43,164 nt of DNA, taken from assembly GCF_001509475.1 (NCBI RefSeq), contig NZ_LLZG01000398.1, forward strand, positions 1-43,164, read 5' to 3'. Below are positions 1-7,116 of the stretch, one piece after another (position 1 is the first letter of the stretch; each line of letters begins with the position of its first letter). This DNA is from Streptomyces regalis (lineage in GTDB: Bacteria; Actinomycetota; Actinomycetes; Streptomycetales; Streptomycetaceae). Both the position numbers and the translations under genes were made by a program. Under the pieces are notes generated by a model that was given only the letters and a program-made list of their open reading frames with translations, did no database searches and was not told the origin of the DNA.

Positions 1-78
1 GGCCCCTGAACTCACCCTCATTGCGTGAGATCTGGACGCGGCCGGGCCACCACCGCCAGTGATGGTCACGAGCTGCAA

Positions 79-100
79 GCCCGGGCATTCATGCCCGGGC
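79..100. terminator. Short perfect inverted repeat at the 3' end of a decayed gene
   Basis: GCCCGGGCAT (79-88) and ATGCCCGGGC (91-100) are perfect inverted copies separated by two bases. The minus-strand reading frame next to it stops at 89-91, so the repeat overlaps that stop codon. This position fits a transcription terminator, but the two-base loop is too tight and no T-tract is visible on either side. It could instead be a protein-binding palindrome. Bases 1-78 hold nothing I can assign. Confidence 0.4.
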
Positions 101-487
101 CATGTTGACGGACTCCCAGGACAGCAGGAGGCGGTCCTTGCCGTACGGGGCGATGCGGACGTTGACGTGCTCGACGCTCTTGGTGCCGGACAGGTGGATC
201 GTCTGGCCCGCAGGGGTGCTGCGGTTCTTGAGGAAGGCGACTGTCACCTGGTGCGTACTGGTCTTCGGCTTGACCGTCCTGCCGCGGCCGCTCGCGTCGT
301 CCGGGTTCTTCGCGGCCGACGCGGCGCCGCGGGAGGCGAAGGCGGTGACGTAGGGCGTGCTCGGCGTGCTCGAGCACGCCCCGCACCGCCTCCCGGTCCG
401 GGACCACGAGCACCTCGTCGACCAGGGCGGACACGGCGTGTGTACGACGTGTCCGGCGATGAGGTCGGCCGCTGCTTCGGCCGCCAC
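89..487 (-). pseudogene. Decayed gene, product not recognised
   Basis: The C-terminal 85 or so residues of this frame look like real protein, with segments such as HQVTVAFLKNRSTP, SVEHVNVRIAPYG and RLLLSWESV. The N-terminal part is low-complexity Ser/Thr/Pro/Arg typical of a wrong frame. Upstream of about position 365 a different minus-strand frame looks more protein-like (ALVDEVLVVPDREAVRGV). A frameshift near 355-370, or fusion of two unrelated remnants, explains this best. I do not recognise the family. The following plus-strand gene begins immediately after it. A sequencing error is the alternative to decay. Confidence 0.35.
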
Positions 488-503
488 CGAAACGATGTGC
501 GCC

Positions 504-509
504 TAGCGT
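504..509 (+). promoter_or_regulatory. Putative -10 element for a leaderless transcript
   Basis: TAGCGT ends seven bases before the ATG at 517, the spacing expected if transcription starts at the start codon. No Shine-Dalgarno is visible before that ATG. The same hexamer with the same seven-base gap precedes the ABC gene at 8199. No convincing -35 is seen. Confidence 0.35.
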
Positions 510-516
510 GCGGAGC

Positions 517-975
517 ATGACCGACACCGCTCCTCGGACCCCCGCCGACGCCGTCACTGCCATGGTCGACCACGTCCTCACGCTCGCCGCGACCTGGCCG
601 AACTGGGACGGCAAGCTCGCCCACGTCGACGACCGCGTGTACACCCCGCACAAAGCGATCCGCCGCGTCGCCGACCACCTCATCGACCACTTGGCCGAAC
701 TGGAGGCCCGCCTGGCCGGCGAGGAGCCCCGGCCCGACCACTGGCACGCCTCCACCGTCACCACCGAGGCCGACCTCGCGCCCTTCACCCCGCAGGACTT
801 CGACGAGGCCCGCAGCCGGCTGACCCGCCTCGCCCGCATCTGGGCGAACCGGCTGGACGCCCTCAGCGACGACCAGCTCGACGACTCACCAGGCGAAGGC
901 TGGAGCTTCCGCGAACTCGCCCACCACCTGGAGGGATCGACGTACTACGCCGACGCCGTAGGAGACCTGTCGTGA
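517..975 (+). CDS. DinB-like four-helix protein
   Basis: This 152-residue protein is predicted helical and resembles the DinB / mycothiol-maleylpyruvate isomerase superfamily. Those proteins are small metal- and thiol-linked helical bundles, often uncharacterised in actinobacteria. Visible landmarks are an early VDHVL helix, a DHLIDHLAELEARL segment, and the terminal WSFRELAHHLEG helix, where a paired His is typical of the family's metal site. The ATG at 517 is preferred. A GTG at 508 in the same frame would add three residues but lies inside the putative -10. The stop codon overlaps the next start by four bases (GTGA), so the two genes are probably translated together. The substrate is unknown. 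Confidence 0.6.
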   Translation: MTDTAPRTPADAVTAMVDHVLTLAATWPNWDGKLAHVDDRVYTPHKAIRRVADHLIDHLAELEARLAGEEPRPDHWHASTVTTEADLAPFTPQDFDEARSRLTRLARIWANRLDALSDDQLDDSPGEGWSFRELAHHLEGSTYYADAVGDLS

Positions 976-1748
976 CCGCTTTCGCCGGCCTTCACCACGG
1001 CGACGAGCCTCTGCTGCTCCCCAACGCCTGGGACCACGCCTCCGCGACCGCGCTCGCCGCCCAGGGCTTCCGCGCCGTCGGCACCACGAGCCTTGGTGTC
1101 GCCGCGGCCGCCGGCCTGCCCGACGGGACGTCGGCCACCCGCGACGAGACGCTCCGGCTCGCACTCGCTCTTGGCTCGGAGCCGTACCTTCTCTCTGTCG
1201 ACACGGAGGACGGGTACAGCGAAGACCCCGAAAAGGTGGGGGAGTTCGCCCGTGAACTCGCGGCCGTCGGAGCCGTGGGCATCAACCTGGAGGACCGTCT
1301 CGGCTCCGCCGCCCTGCACGCCGCGAAGATCGCCGCCGTCAAGGCGGCGGCACCGGACCTCTTCGTCAACGCCCGGACGGACACCTACTGGCTGGGCGAC
1401 GGCGAGGGGACCATGGCCCGTCTCGATGCCTACCAACGCGCGGGTGCCGACGGTGTCTTCGTCCCCGGACTCACCGACCCCGGTGAGATCGCCGCCCTGG
1501 TGAAGCACCTCGACCTCCCTCTCAACCTTCTCTGCACACCGACCGGTCCCACCGTCCCGCACCTCGCCGACCTCGGCGTACGCCGGGTCAGCCTCGGCTC
1601 GCTCCTCTACCGGCGGGCGCTGGGCGCGGCCGTGGAGGCGGTCGCGGAGATTCGGGCGGGCCGGGCACCGACCGGGCCCACACCGTCGTACGGTGAAGTG
1701 GACGCGCTCAGCCGCCGGGGCGACTTGAGTCACAGCGAGGGGACGTAG
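972..1748 (+). CDS. Isocitrate lyase / PEP mutase family protein
   Basis: The 258-residue protein has the ICL/PEP-mutase TIM-barrel signature. It starts with LLPNAWDHASATALAAQG, then SVDTEDGYSEDP with the Asp/Glu-Asp-Gly metal-binding motif, then INLEDRL and NARTDTYW. Length fits the small PEP-mutase-like subfamily (about 250-290 residues) rather than true isocitrate lyase, and no lyase-type KKCGH active-site loop is visible. These enzymes make or break C-C or C-P bonds next to an oxaloacetate-like carboxylate using Mg2+. The exact substrate cannot be read from sequence. The GTG start overlaps the upstream stop by four bases, so it is probably cotranscribed with the DinB-like gene. Confidence 0.8.
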   Translation: MTAFAGLHHGDEPLLLPNAWDHASATALAAQGFRAVGTTSLGVAAAAGLPDGTSATRDETLRLALALGSEPYLLSVDTEDGYSEDPEKVGEFARELAAVGAVGINLEDRLGSAALHAAKIAAVKAAAPDLFVNARTDTYWLGDGEGTMARLDAYQRAGADGVFVPGLTDPGEIAALVKHLDLPLNLLCTPTGPTVPHLADLGVRRVSLGSLLYRRALGAAVEAVAEIRAGRAPTGPTPSYGEVDALSRRGDLSHSEGT

Positions 1749-1821
1749 GGCCCTGTTAGCCTTGACTCTTTCCCGGGTATCAGACCCTTTGGACTCATCA
1801 CCGGCGAGGGACCGAGGAACC

Positions 1822-2241
1822 ATGACCATGGACATCCCCGGCGACAGGCGACTGGCGGCCGCCGTCGTGATGGACGACAAGCAGCGGGTGCTTCTGGTGC
1901 GCCGCAGCGAGAAGGAACGGTTCCTGCCGCGGGTGTGGGGTGTCCCCTGCGGGAAGCTGGAGCCCGGTGAGAGTCCCGAGGACGGTGCCCTGCGGGAGCT
2001 GAAGGAAGAGACCGGACTGCTCGGCGAAATCGTCCGCAAGGTCGGCGAATCGTCCTTCCTCAGCGACTACCGGGGGCACGAGATCAAGAACTGGCAGGAG
2101 AACTTCCTGGTCAGGCCGTTGTCCGCGAGCGTCACCCTCCCCGAGCCGGATCAGGACGCGCGGTGGCTCGGCCGGTCCGAGCTGACCAGCGTTGAGGTCG
2201 ACGCGTACAACCTGGACATCGTGCACCAGGCCTTCACATAG
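1822..2241 (+). CDS. Nudix hydrolase
   Basis: The 139-residue protein is a single Nudix domain. The Nudix box runs from GKLEPGESPEDG through ALRELKEETGLLGE and contains the canonical RELKEE core that binds Mg2+ and catalyses hydrolysis of a nucleoside diphosphate linked to X. The N-terminal strand AAVVMDDKQRVLLVRRS is typical of the MutT-like group. The ATG at 1822 follows GAGGAAC. A second ATG at 1828 is possible. The ATG is well placed behind a 73-nt gap, so the gene likely has its own promoter. A role in nucleotide-pool cleaning is possible, but substrate specificity cannot be inferred. Confidence 0.88.
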   Translation: MTMDIPGDRRLAAAVVMDDKQRVLLVRRSEKERFLPRVWGVPCGKLEPGESPEDGALRELKEETGLLGEIVRKVGESSFLSDYRGHEIKNWQENFLVRPLSASVTLPEPDQDARWLGRSELTSVEVDAYNLDIVHQAFT

Positions 2242-2353
2242 GGAAAACCCTGCGGGAGCAGGCATTCTCTTGTCGCAGCAGCCCCCAGACGTTTCACTTG
2301 GCGCACCCCCCACAGGAGAACACCCAAGCTCACCTGCAGAAGGGTCAGTTCTT

Positions 2354-3226
2354 TTGTCAGCCATACGCGCCACCGCCGTCACCGCGGCTGCCTGTGCGGC
2401 CGTGCTCGCCACGGCGCTGCCGTCCTCGGCCATCAACTCGTACAACGCGACGCCCGCACCCGAACGCACCGAGGTCGGCGCGCTCGTGGCCACCTGGGAC
2501 AACGACGGCGATCCCGCGACCCCGGACCGGGTCGACTGGGTCTGCTCCGGCACCATGATCGACGCGGACACCTTCCTGACCGCCGCGCACTGCACCACCG
2601 ACTGGCCCGACAACGTGCAGTTCTACGTGTCCCTGGACCAGGACGTGCAGGCCGGCCTCGACGCCGCCGCCAAGAAGTACCCCGGCGACCCGGCCGCCCA
2701 GGCGAGGGCCGTGGCCGTCCAGGGCGCCGCCCACAGCCACCCCGACTTCCCGGGGCCCGCGTCGGACACCCACGACATCTCGGTGATCGAACTGCCCGCC
2801 GCGCAGGTCAAGGCCCGCTGGACCTTCACCCCGGCCACCCTGCCCACCGCGAACCAACTCGGTGCACTCGGACCGCAGGGCCTGAACGCCACCGACTGGT
2901 TCGTCGCCGGCTACGGCACCCAGGAGGCCGCCAACGGACCCGGCGGGCAGACCCACCCCGGCGGCGGCGTCCGCATGAAGGCGCCCGTCACCTTCGACGC
3001 CCTCAACAACTCCTGGGCACGCCTGGCCATGACCGCGCCACAGGGCAACGGCGGTGCCTGCTACGGCGACTCGGGCGGCCCCAACTTCGCGGTGATCGGC
3101 GGCAGATACGTCCTGGCCGCCACCACGATCACCGGCGACACCCCGTGCTACGCGACGAACGTGACGTACCGCCTGGACACCCCGGGCGCCCGCGCCTTCC
3201 TGTCGCCGTTCGTGAAACTCCCGTAA
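2354..3226 (+). CDS. Secreted trypsin-like serine protease
   Basis: The 290-residue chymotrypsin-fold (S1) protease starts with a Sec signal peptide of about 26 residues ending ALPSSA. The catalytic triad is visible: His79 in TAAHC, Asp141 in HDISVIEL and Ser240 in YGDSGGP. Cys64 and Cys80 flank the His loop as a likely disulfide, and Cys236 with a late Cys make another. The start is TTG at 2354 because AGAAGGG lies at about 2338-2344 with correct spacing. The open frame continues upstream into Nudix-gene sequence without signal-like character. The protein is presumably secreted and degrades extracellular protein. A strong hairpin terminator follows. Confidence 0.87.
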   Translation: MSAIRATAVTAAACAAVLATALPSSAINSYNATPAPERTEVGALVATWDNDGDPATPDRVDWVCSGTMIDADTFLTAAHCTTDWPDNVQFYVSLDQDVQAGLDAAAKKYPGDPAAQARAVAVQGAAHSHPDFPGPASDTHDISVIELPAAQVKARWTFTPATLPTANQLGALGPQGLNATDWFVAGYGTQEAANGPGGQTHPGGGVRMKAPVTFDALNNSWARLAMTAPQGNGGACYGDSGGPNFAVIGGRYVLAATTITGDTPCYATNVTYRLDTPGARAFLSPFVKLP

Positions 3227-3235
3227 CCCGGGCCA

Positions 3236-3273
3236 CCCCGCTGCCCGGCGCACAAAGCCGCCGGGCGGCGGGG
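3236..3273. terminator. Bidirectional hairpin terminator between convergent genes
   Basis: CCCCGCTGCCCGGCG (3236-3250) pairs with CGCCGGGCGGCGGGG (3259-3273), a 15-bp stem with one G-U wobble and an eight-base loop. It sits between the 3' ends of the protease (+) and the cupin gene (-), so it can serve both. A 12-base direct repeat GTCACAACGCCC follows at 3285-3296 and 3299-3310, the second copy spanning the cupin stop codon. Confidence 0.65.
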
Positions 3274-3299
3274 TACCGCAAGCCGTCACAACGCCCCTG

Positions 3300-4052
3300 T
3301 CACAACGCCCTGAGCCGTTCCGCCAGATCGCTCAACGCGTCCAGATAGTCCCGCACACCCAGCGGAACTTTCTCCACCGCACCCGGATGCGGGCCGGCCG
3401 CCGTGAACACATCAGTGTGGCGCCGCCGCCCGGCGCCCGTCTCCAGGAACAACGTCACCGTCGGCGCGTCCGTGTCGCACCAGGCCCGGTGCAGGGTGTG
3501 CGCGGGCAGGGCGTACGAGCTGCCCGCCGCGTACTGCCCCACATGCGTCAGCCGCAGCCGCGCCGCACCCGCCGGTTCCAGCACCCAGTCCGCCGACCGC
3601 TGCGCCAGCGACTCCTCGTACCGGGCCGCCGCGATACCGTCGACACGGTCATGGCCCCTCTCACCGTCCTCGCCGTAGACCTCGTACAACTCCATGGCCA
3701 GCCGGCCCCGTACGACATAGGAGGCCAGCGGCGAGCGGTGGTTGTGGATGTCCTCCTCGCCGATTCCGCCGGCGCCCGGATGCCATACGTGCGCGCGCAG
3801 CATGTGGCGCGGGCCACCGTCGATCAGCAGCAGCTTGTCGAAGCCGAGGACATGACGGTACGACAGGCGGGCGCAGCCCTCCGGATCGCCCTCCCCGGAG
3901 GCGAGTTCGGCGATCAGCTCCAACAGTCGGTCGGAGGAGCCGAGTTCGGCGACGACTGAGCGGGCAGCGGCCGCCAGCTGATGCTCGGGCAGGTCACCGT
4001 CCAGTGCCCCGGCCAGCAGCCGCCGCGTCGCCAGAACCTGCCGACCGCCCAT
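3300..4052 (-). CDS. Cupin-fold protein, cysteine-dioxygenase-like metal site
   Basis: The 250-residue protein has a predicted metal-binding cupin core. IHNHRSPLASYVVRGRL gives the first His pair, and LPAHTLHRAW later supplies further His ligands, in the spacing used by iron cupins of the cysteine-dioxygenase-like type. The N-terminal 90 residues are helical. I do not recognise a named family. The ATG at 4052 is chosen because TTGGAGG lies eight bases upstream. An in-frame ATG at 4121 would run 32 bases into the preceding gene. It lies 37 bases after the toroid gene, same strand, and probably shares its transcript. An Fe-dependent oxygenase or a sensory cupin are both possible. Confidence 0.55.
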   Translation of the reverse strand: MGGRQVLATRRLLAGALDGDLPEHQLAAAARSVVAELGSSDRLLELIAELASGEGDPEGCARLSYRHVLGFDKLLLIDGGPRHMLRAHVWHPGAGGIGEEDIHNHRSPLASYVVRGRLAMELYEVYGEDGERGHDRVDGIAAARYEESLAQRSADWVLEPAGAARLRLTHVGQYAAGSSYALPAHTLHRAWCDTDAPTVTLFLETGAGRRRHTDVFTAAGPHPGAVEKVPLGVRDYLDALSDLAERLRAL

Positions 4053-4089
4053 GCACTCATCCTCCAACGACCGCTCGTGACAGCCGAGT

Positions 4090-5499
4090 TCAGCCACCCG
4101 GCTGATACATCCATACGGCATGCGCGCGCAGCGCCGAAAGACCTTGATAGGTCATCCACATGGGCCGCCGCAGCTCGGTGCTGTCGCCCCGCCCCCAGAA
4201 CCAGACGCCGTCCGTCTGCCCCGCCCACACCGCGGCGACGGCCCCGTCCAGCCGGACCCGCCACGCCTCCTCCAGCCCGTCGGCGCGGGCGACCTCCACG
4301 GCGCCCGGCGAGAGCAGGGCACGTGCCACCCAGGAGGCGGTGAAGTGCCGTACGTTCAGCACCTCGTGGCGCGAGGGGTCGTCCGTGCGCGGCCGGCGTA
4401 CCTCCTCGTGCAGGTTCCTCAGGTCCGCGCAGGTGTGGTGCGACGTCTCCGGGCAGGTCAGCAGCCACCGGACGCCGTCCTCGCGGGCGGCGCGCGCACC
4501 GGCGTTCTCGCCGAGGACCCGGGCGGCCCGGTCGAGGGCGACGACCGCCTGGGCGGTGTGCAGCGGCGACGGCCAGCCGTGCGGCGGGTCGAGGCGGTAG
4601 CCCCAGCAGCGCAGATGGTCGCGGCGCGCGTCGCTGATCGCGCCGTCCGCGAGGGCCTCGCGCAGCACGGGCAGGATCTCGGAGCGGGGCGCGGCGCGCA
4701 GCAGCCCGCGCAGCACGGTCGTCACGACATGGGTCGACTCCCGCCCGGCGCGGTCGAGTTGACGGGTGAACCCGCTGGTGCACCGGTCCACCTCCGCGGT
4801 CAGCCGCTCGGCGGAGGCGCCGGCCCTGGCCAGCGCGCCCAGCACCAGCGCGGTGACCTCCGGACGCGCCTCGGACCCCTGCGAGCGCGCCGACCAGCCG
4901 CCGTCCGGGAGCCGCAGCCGCCACAGCGTGTCCACCAGGTCGCCGGTGCTCAGCCTTCCGTCGGGCACGCCGAGGTCGAGCATGATGTGCAGGCCGTAGG
5001 CGGTGCCGACGGGGGTGGGGCGGGAGGACGAGTCCTCGCCGAGGGAGTGCGGCCAGCCGGTGAGCCGTCCGCGCTCCGGGTCGTCCACGACGGACACCTG
5101 GTCGACGAGGGTGTCGTAGGCGGACGCGAAGACCTGGGGGAGCGGGTCGGACGCCCCCGGTGCCATGGCGGCGGATCCTACGGCGGTGCCCGCTGCCCGC
5201 TCGCCGGCCGCTGCCCGGGCCCGCAGCAGTGCCGCCGCCAGCCAGGCCGCGACGGAGGTGCCGAGGCCACTGACGCCGGCGATCACATACCGGGCGGCCG
5301 AACCTTCGATGGAGCCGGGCAGCACACTGAACAGGAACTGGAACACGCCGTACCCGGCGGCCACACATCCGAGGCCACCGAGCCAGCCGACGAAACGCGC
5401 CGGGGGCGAGCCGTCCGTGGGTTCCTCGTCGGGAGCGGGAGGTGTGGGACCGGGCTGCCGGGACCTCAAGGGGCCGCGTCCGAGCTGTTGTTGGGACAA
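4090..5499 (-). CDS. Membrane-anchored protein with terpenoid-cyclase-like alpha/alpha toroid
   Basis: The 469-residue protein has a Pro-rich cytosolic start (1-35) and two predicted membrane helices (about 36-60 and 70-95). From about 120 to 465 there are repeated helical pairs resembling the squalene-cyclase/prenyltransferase alpha/alpha barrel. Repeat-like motifs are LRLPDGGWSARSQG, THVVTTVLRGL and QTDGVWFWGRGDSTE, the Gly-Gly-Trp / Gly-Val-Trp turns being characteristic of the fold. No DXDD cyclase motif or DDXXD motif is visible, so a non-terpenoid binding role is likely. The start is TTG at 5499 after a GGGGGAGGGAG tract. It follows a tetR gene by 60 bases and precedes the cupin gene by 37 bases. 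Function is unknown. Confidence 0.5.
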   Translation of the reverse strand: MSQQQLGRGPLRSRQPGPTPPAPDEEPTDGSPPARFVGWLGGLGCVAAGYGVFQFLFSVLPGSIEGSAARYVIAGVSGLGTSVAAWLAAALLRARAAAGERAAGTAVGSAAMAPGASDPLPQVFASAYDTLVDQVSVVDDPERGRLTGWPHSLGEDSSSRPTPVGTAYGLHIMLDLGVPDGRLSTGDLVDTLWRLRLPDGGWSARSQGSEARPEVTALVLGALARAGASAERLTAEVDRCTSGFTRQLDRAGRESTHVVTTVLRGLLRAAPRSEILPVLREALADGAISDARRDHLRCWGYRLDPPHGWPSPLHTAQAVVALDRAARVLGENAGARAAREDGVRWLLTCPETSHHTCADLRNLHEEVRRPRTDDPSRHEVLNVRHFTASWVARALLSPGAVEVARADGLEEAWRVRLDGAVAAVWAGQTDGVWFWGRGDSTELRRPMWMTYQGLSALRAHAVWMYQPGG

Positions 5500-5559
5500 G
5501 ACACGCTCCCTCCCCCGTGGCGGCAGGTGTGACCTCCGCGAAGCTTCCAGTCTAAGTGG

Positions 5560-6162
5560 TCAGGGTGACAACTGGGGCGGCTGCCGGTCGTGCTCGCTGC
5601 GTGGCCAGTTCACGAGCGCCACGTGCAGGGCGTCGACAGCGCGCTCCCAGGACTTGCGTACCTCCCGGGGAGCGCCGAAGGCGCCGGTGGACTCCAGGGC
5701 GCAGTAGCCGTGGAAGGTGCTGCGCAGCAGGCGGACGGCGTCCGTGAGGTCGGGTTCCTCCAGACCGTAGGCGCGGAGCATGCCGTAGGTGATCTCGGCG
5801 GTGCGGCGCATCGCGGGGGAGTCGGCGACAAGGGTCTGATCGACCCGGATCTGGGTCGCGGCGTATCGGCCCGGGTGCTGAAGGGCGTACTCCCGATAGG
5901 CGTCCGCGAAGGCGGCGAGCGCGTCCTTGCCGGCGCGTCCGGCGACGGCGGCGGCGATCCGGTCGATCATCTCGCCGCCGGCCAGCAACGCGACCCGCGT
6001 CCGCAGGTCCTGGAGATTCCTGACGTGCGAGTACAGGCTCGCGTCCTTCACCCCGAAATGCCGGGCCAGCGCGGACAGGCTGACCTTCTCGAACCCGACC
6101 TCGTCGGCCAGATCGGCCGCGGCCGCGGCGAGGCGGTCGGCGGTGAGTCCTGCGCGGGCCAT
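5560..6162 (-). CDS. TetR-family transcriptional regulator
   Basis: The 200-residue regulator has an N-terminal TetR helix-turn-helix at about 5-50, read as AAAADLADEVGFEKVSLSAL followed by HFGVKDASLYSHVRN. The C-terminal part (60-190, with the YREYALQHPGRYAAT and LRSTFHGYCALE segments) resembles the WHG-type TetR ligand-binding domain. The ATG at 6162 is the only good start in frame; GGAGG lies about 12 bases upstream, which is long. The toroid and cupin genes follow on the same strand, so autoregulation of the three-gene unit is plausible. A CTAG-rich palindrome lies 48 bases upstream of the start. The ligand is unknown. Confidence 0.85.
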   Translation of the reverse strand: MARAGLTADRLAAAAADLADEVGFEKVSLSALARHFGVKDASLYSHVRNLQDLRTRVALLAGGEMIDRIAAAVAGRAGKDALAAFADAYREYALQHPGRYAATQIRVDQTLVADSPAMRRTAEITYGMLRAYGLEEPDLTDAVRLLRSTFHGYCALESTGAFGAPREVRKSWERAVDALHVALVNWPRSEHDRQPPQLSP

Positions 6163-6200
6163 GGGGCGGGTGACCTCCGGATACGTGACCTGGCCTTGGG

Positions 6201-6228
6201 CCCCTAGAGCCCCTAGGGGGCATCCTAG
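6201..6228. promoter_or_regulatory. CTAG-rich palindromic candidate TetR operator
   Basis: CCCCTAG at 6201-6207 is followed by the perfect 10-bp palindrome CCCCTAGGGG at 6210-6219 and by CCTAG at 6224-6228. Three CTAG tetramers within 28 bases are remarkable because CTAG is rare in Streptomyces DNA. The cluster lies 39-66 bases upstream of the tetR start codon, where an operator is expected. Binding by the adjacent TetR protein is inference. Confidence 0.45.
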
Positions 6229-6258
6229 TGAGGTCAGCCTCCCGCGAGGAACTTCTGA

Positions 6259-6366
6259 CGGAGGGGTCTCCTCCAGGACCAGGCGCGCGACGCGCTCGGG
6301 GTGGCCGGCCAGCTCGAAGGAGTACGTGCCCGGGTGCGGGCTGTGGCCATGGCCGCGCAGGTCCGG
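6259..6366 (-). pseudogene. Alpha/beta-hydrolase remnant
   Basis: One minus-strand frame reads PDLRGHGHSPHPGTYSFE, directly followed by LAGHPERVARLVLEETPP. Both are textbook alpha/beta-hydrolase segments: the DLRGHGxS loop, and the HPERVARLVLEDTPP strand that normally follows the nucleophile elbow. The roughly 30 residues that should separate them, including GxSxGG with the catalytic Ser, are missing. A TGA closes the frame upstream near 6390. The frame then runs open into the tetR gene. This is a twice-deleted fragment, not a working gene. The rest of the 6163-6393 gap holds the candidate operator. Confidence 0.55.
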
Positions 6367-6393
6367 GGCTGCCGTACTCCCGATGGAACAGTC

Positions 6394-7116
6394 TCATCGG
6401 TGCGGGGTTCTTCTCGCGTCGGTGTCCCCGGGCCGGACCAGCGCTGTCTCGTAGGCGAGGACGACGGCCTGGGCGCGATCCCGCAGGGACAGCTTGGCGA
6501 AGATGCGGGCCACGTGGGACTTCACCGTGGCCTCGCTCAGGGTGAGGTGGGCGGCGAGTTCCGTGTTGGACAGGCCTCGGCCCAGGAGGGTCAGGACCTC
6601 CAGTTCGCGGGGTGTCAGGGTCGCCAGGTCGGCGGGGACGGTGGGGGGCCGGCCGTCGGGGTGGGCCGGGTCGGTGGCGAAGCGTTCCACCAGGCGGCGG
6701 GTGATGGACGGGGCCAGCAGGGCGTCGCCCGTGCTGACCAGGCGTACGGCCGCCGCCAGGTGTTCGGGTGTGACGTCCTTGAGGAGGAAGCCGCTCGCCC
6801 CGATCGACAGGGCTGTGTAGACGTAGCGGTCCAGGTCGAAGGTCGTCAGCATCAACACCCGGCATTCCGGGGCCTGTCGGAGGATGCGGCGGGTGGCGTC
6901 CAGGCCGTCCATGTTCGGCATGCGGATGTCCATCAGGACGACGTCGGGGCGGAGTTCGCGCGCCGACGACACCGCCTCCACGCCGTCCGCCGCCTCGCCG
7001 ACCACCTCGATGCCGCGCGCGGTCAGGATCAGCCGGAAGCCGGTACGGATCAGGGTCTGGTCGTCGACGATGAGGACGCGGGGAGCCGGCCCGGGGTCGG
7101 TCAGCGGTGTCGTCAT
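6394..7116 (-). CDS. NarL/FixJ-type response regulator
   Basis: The 240-residue protein has a receiver domain (about 12-130) with Asp18 and Asp19 in VLIVDDQ, phosphoacceptor Asp63 in DVVLMDIRMPNMDG, and the Lys of FLLKDV. A LuxR-type HTH lies at about 165-230 (LTPRELEVLTLLGRGLSNTE, then LSEATVKSHVARIFAKL). Its ATG at 7114-7116 overlaps the kinase stop by four bases (ATGA), so the pair is translationally coupled. It probably controls the divergent ABC exporter starting at 8199, as is common for such kinase/regulator/exporter clusters in actinobacteria. That target is inferred from position only. Confidence 0.92.
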   Translation of the reverse strand: MTTPLTDPGPAPRVLIVDDQTLIRTGFRLILTARGIEVVGEAADGVEAVSSARELRPDVVLMDIRMPNMDGLDATRRILRQAPECRVLMLTTFDLDRYVYTALSIGASGFLLKDVTPEHLAAAVRLVSTGDALLAPSITRRLVERFATDPAHPDGRPPTVPADLATLTPRELEVLTLLGRGLSNTELAAHLTLSEATVKSHVARIFAKLSLRDRAQAVVLAYETALVRPGDTDARRTPHR

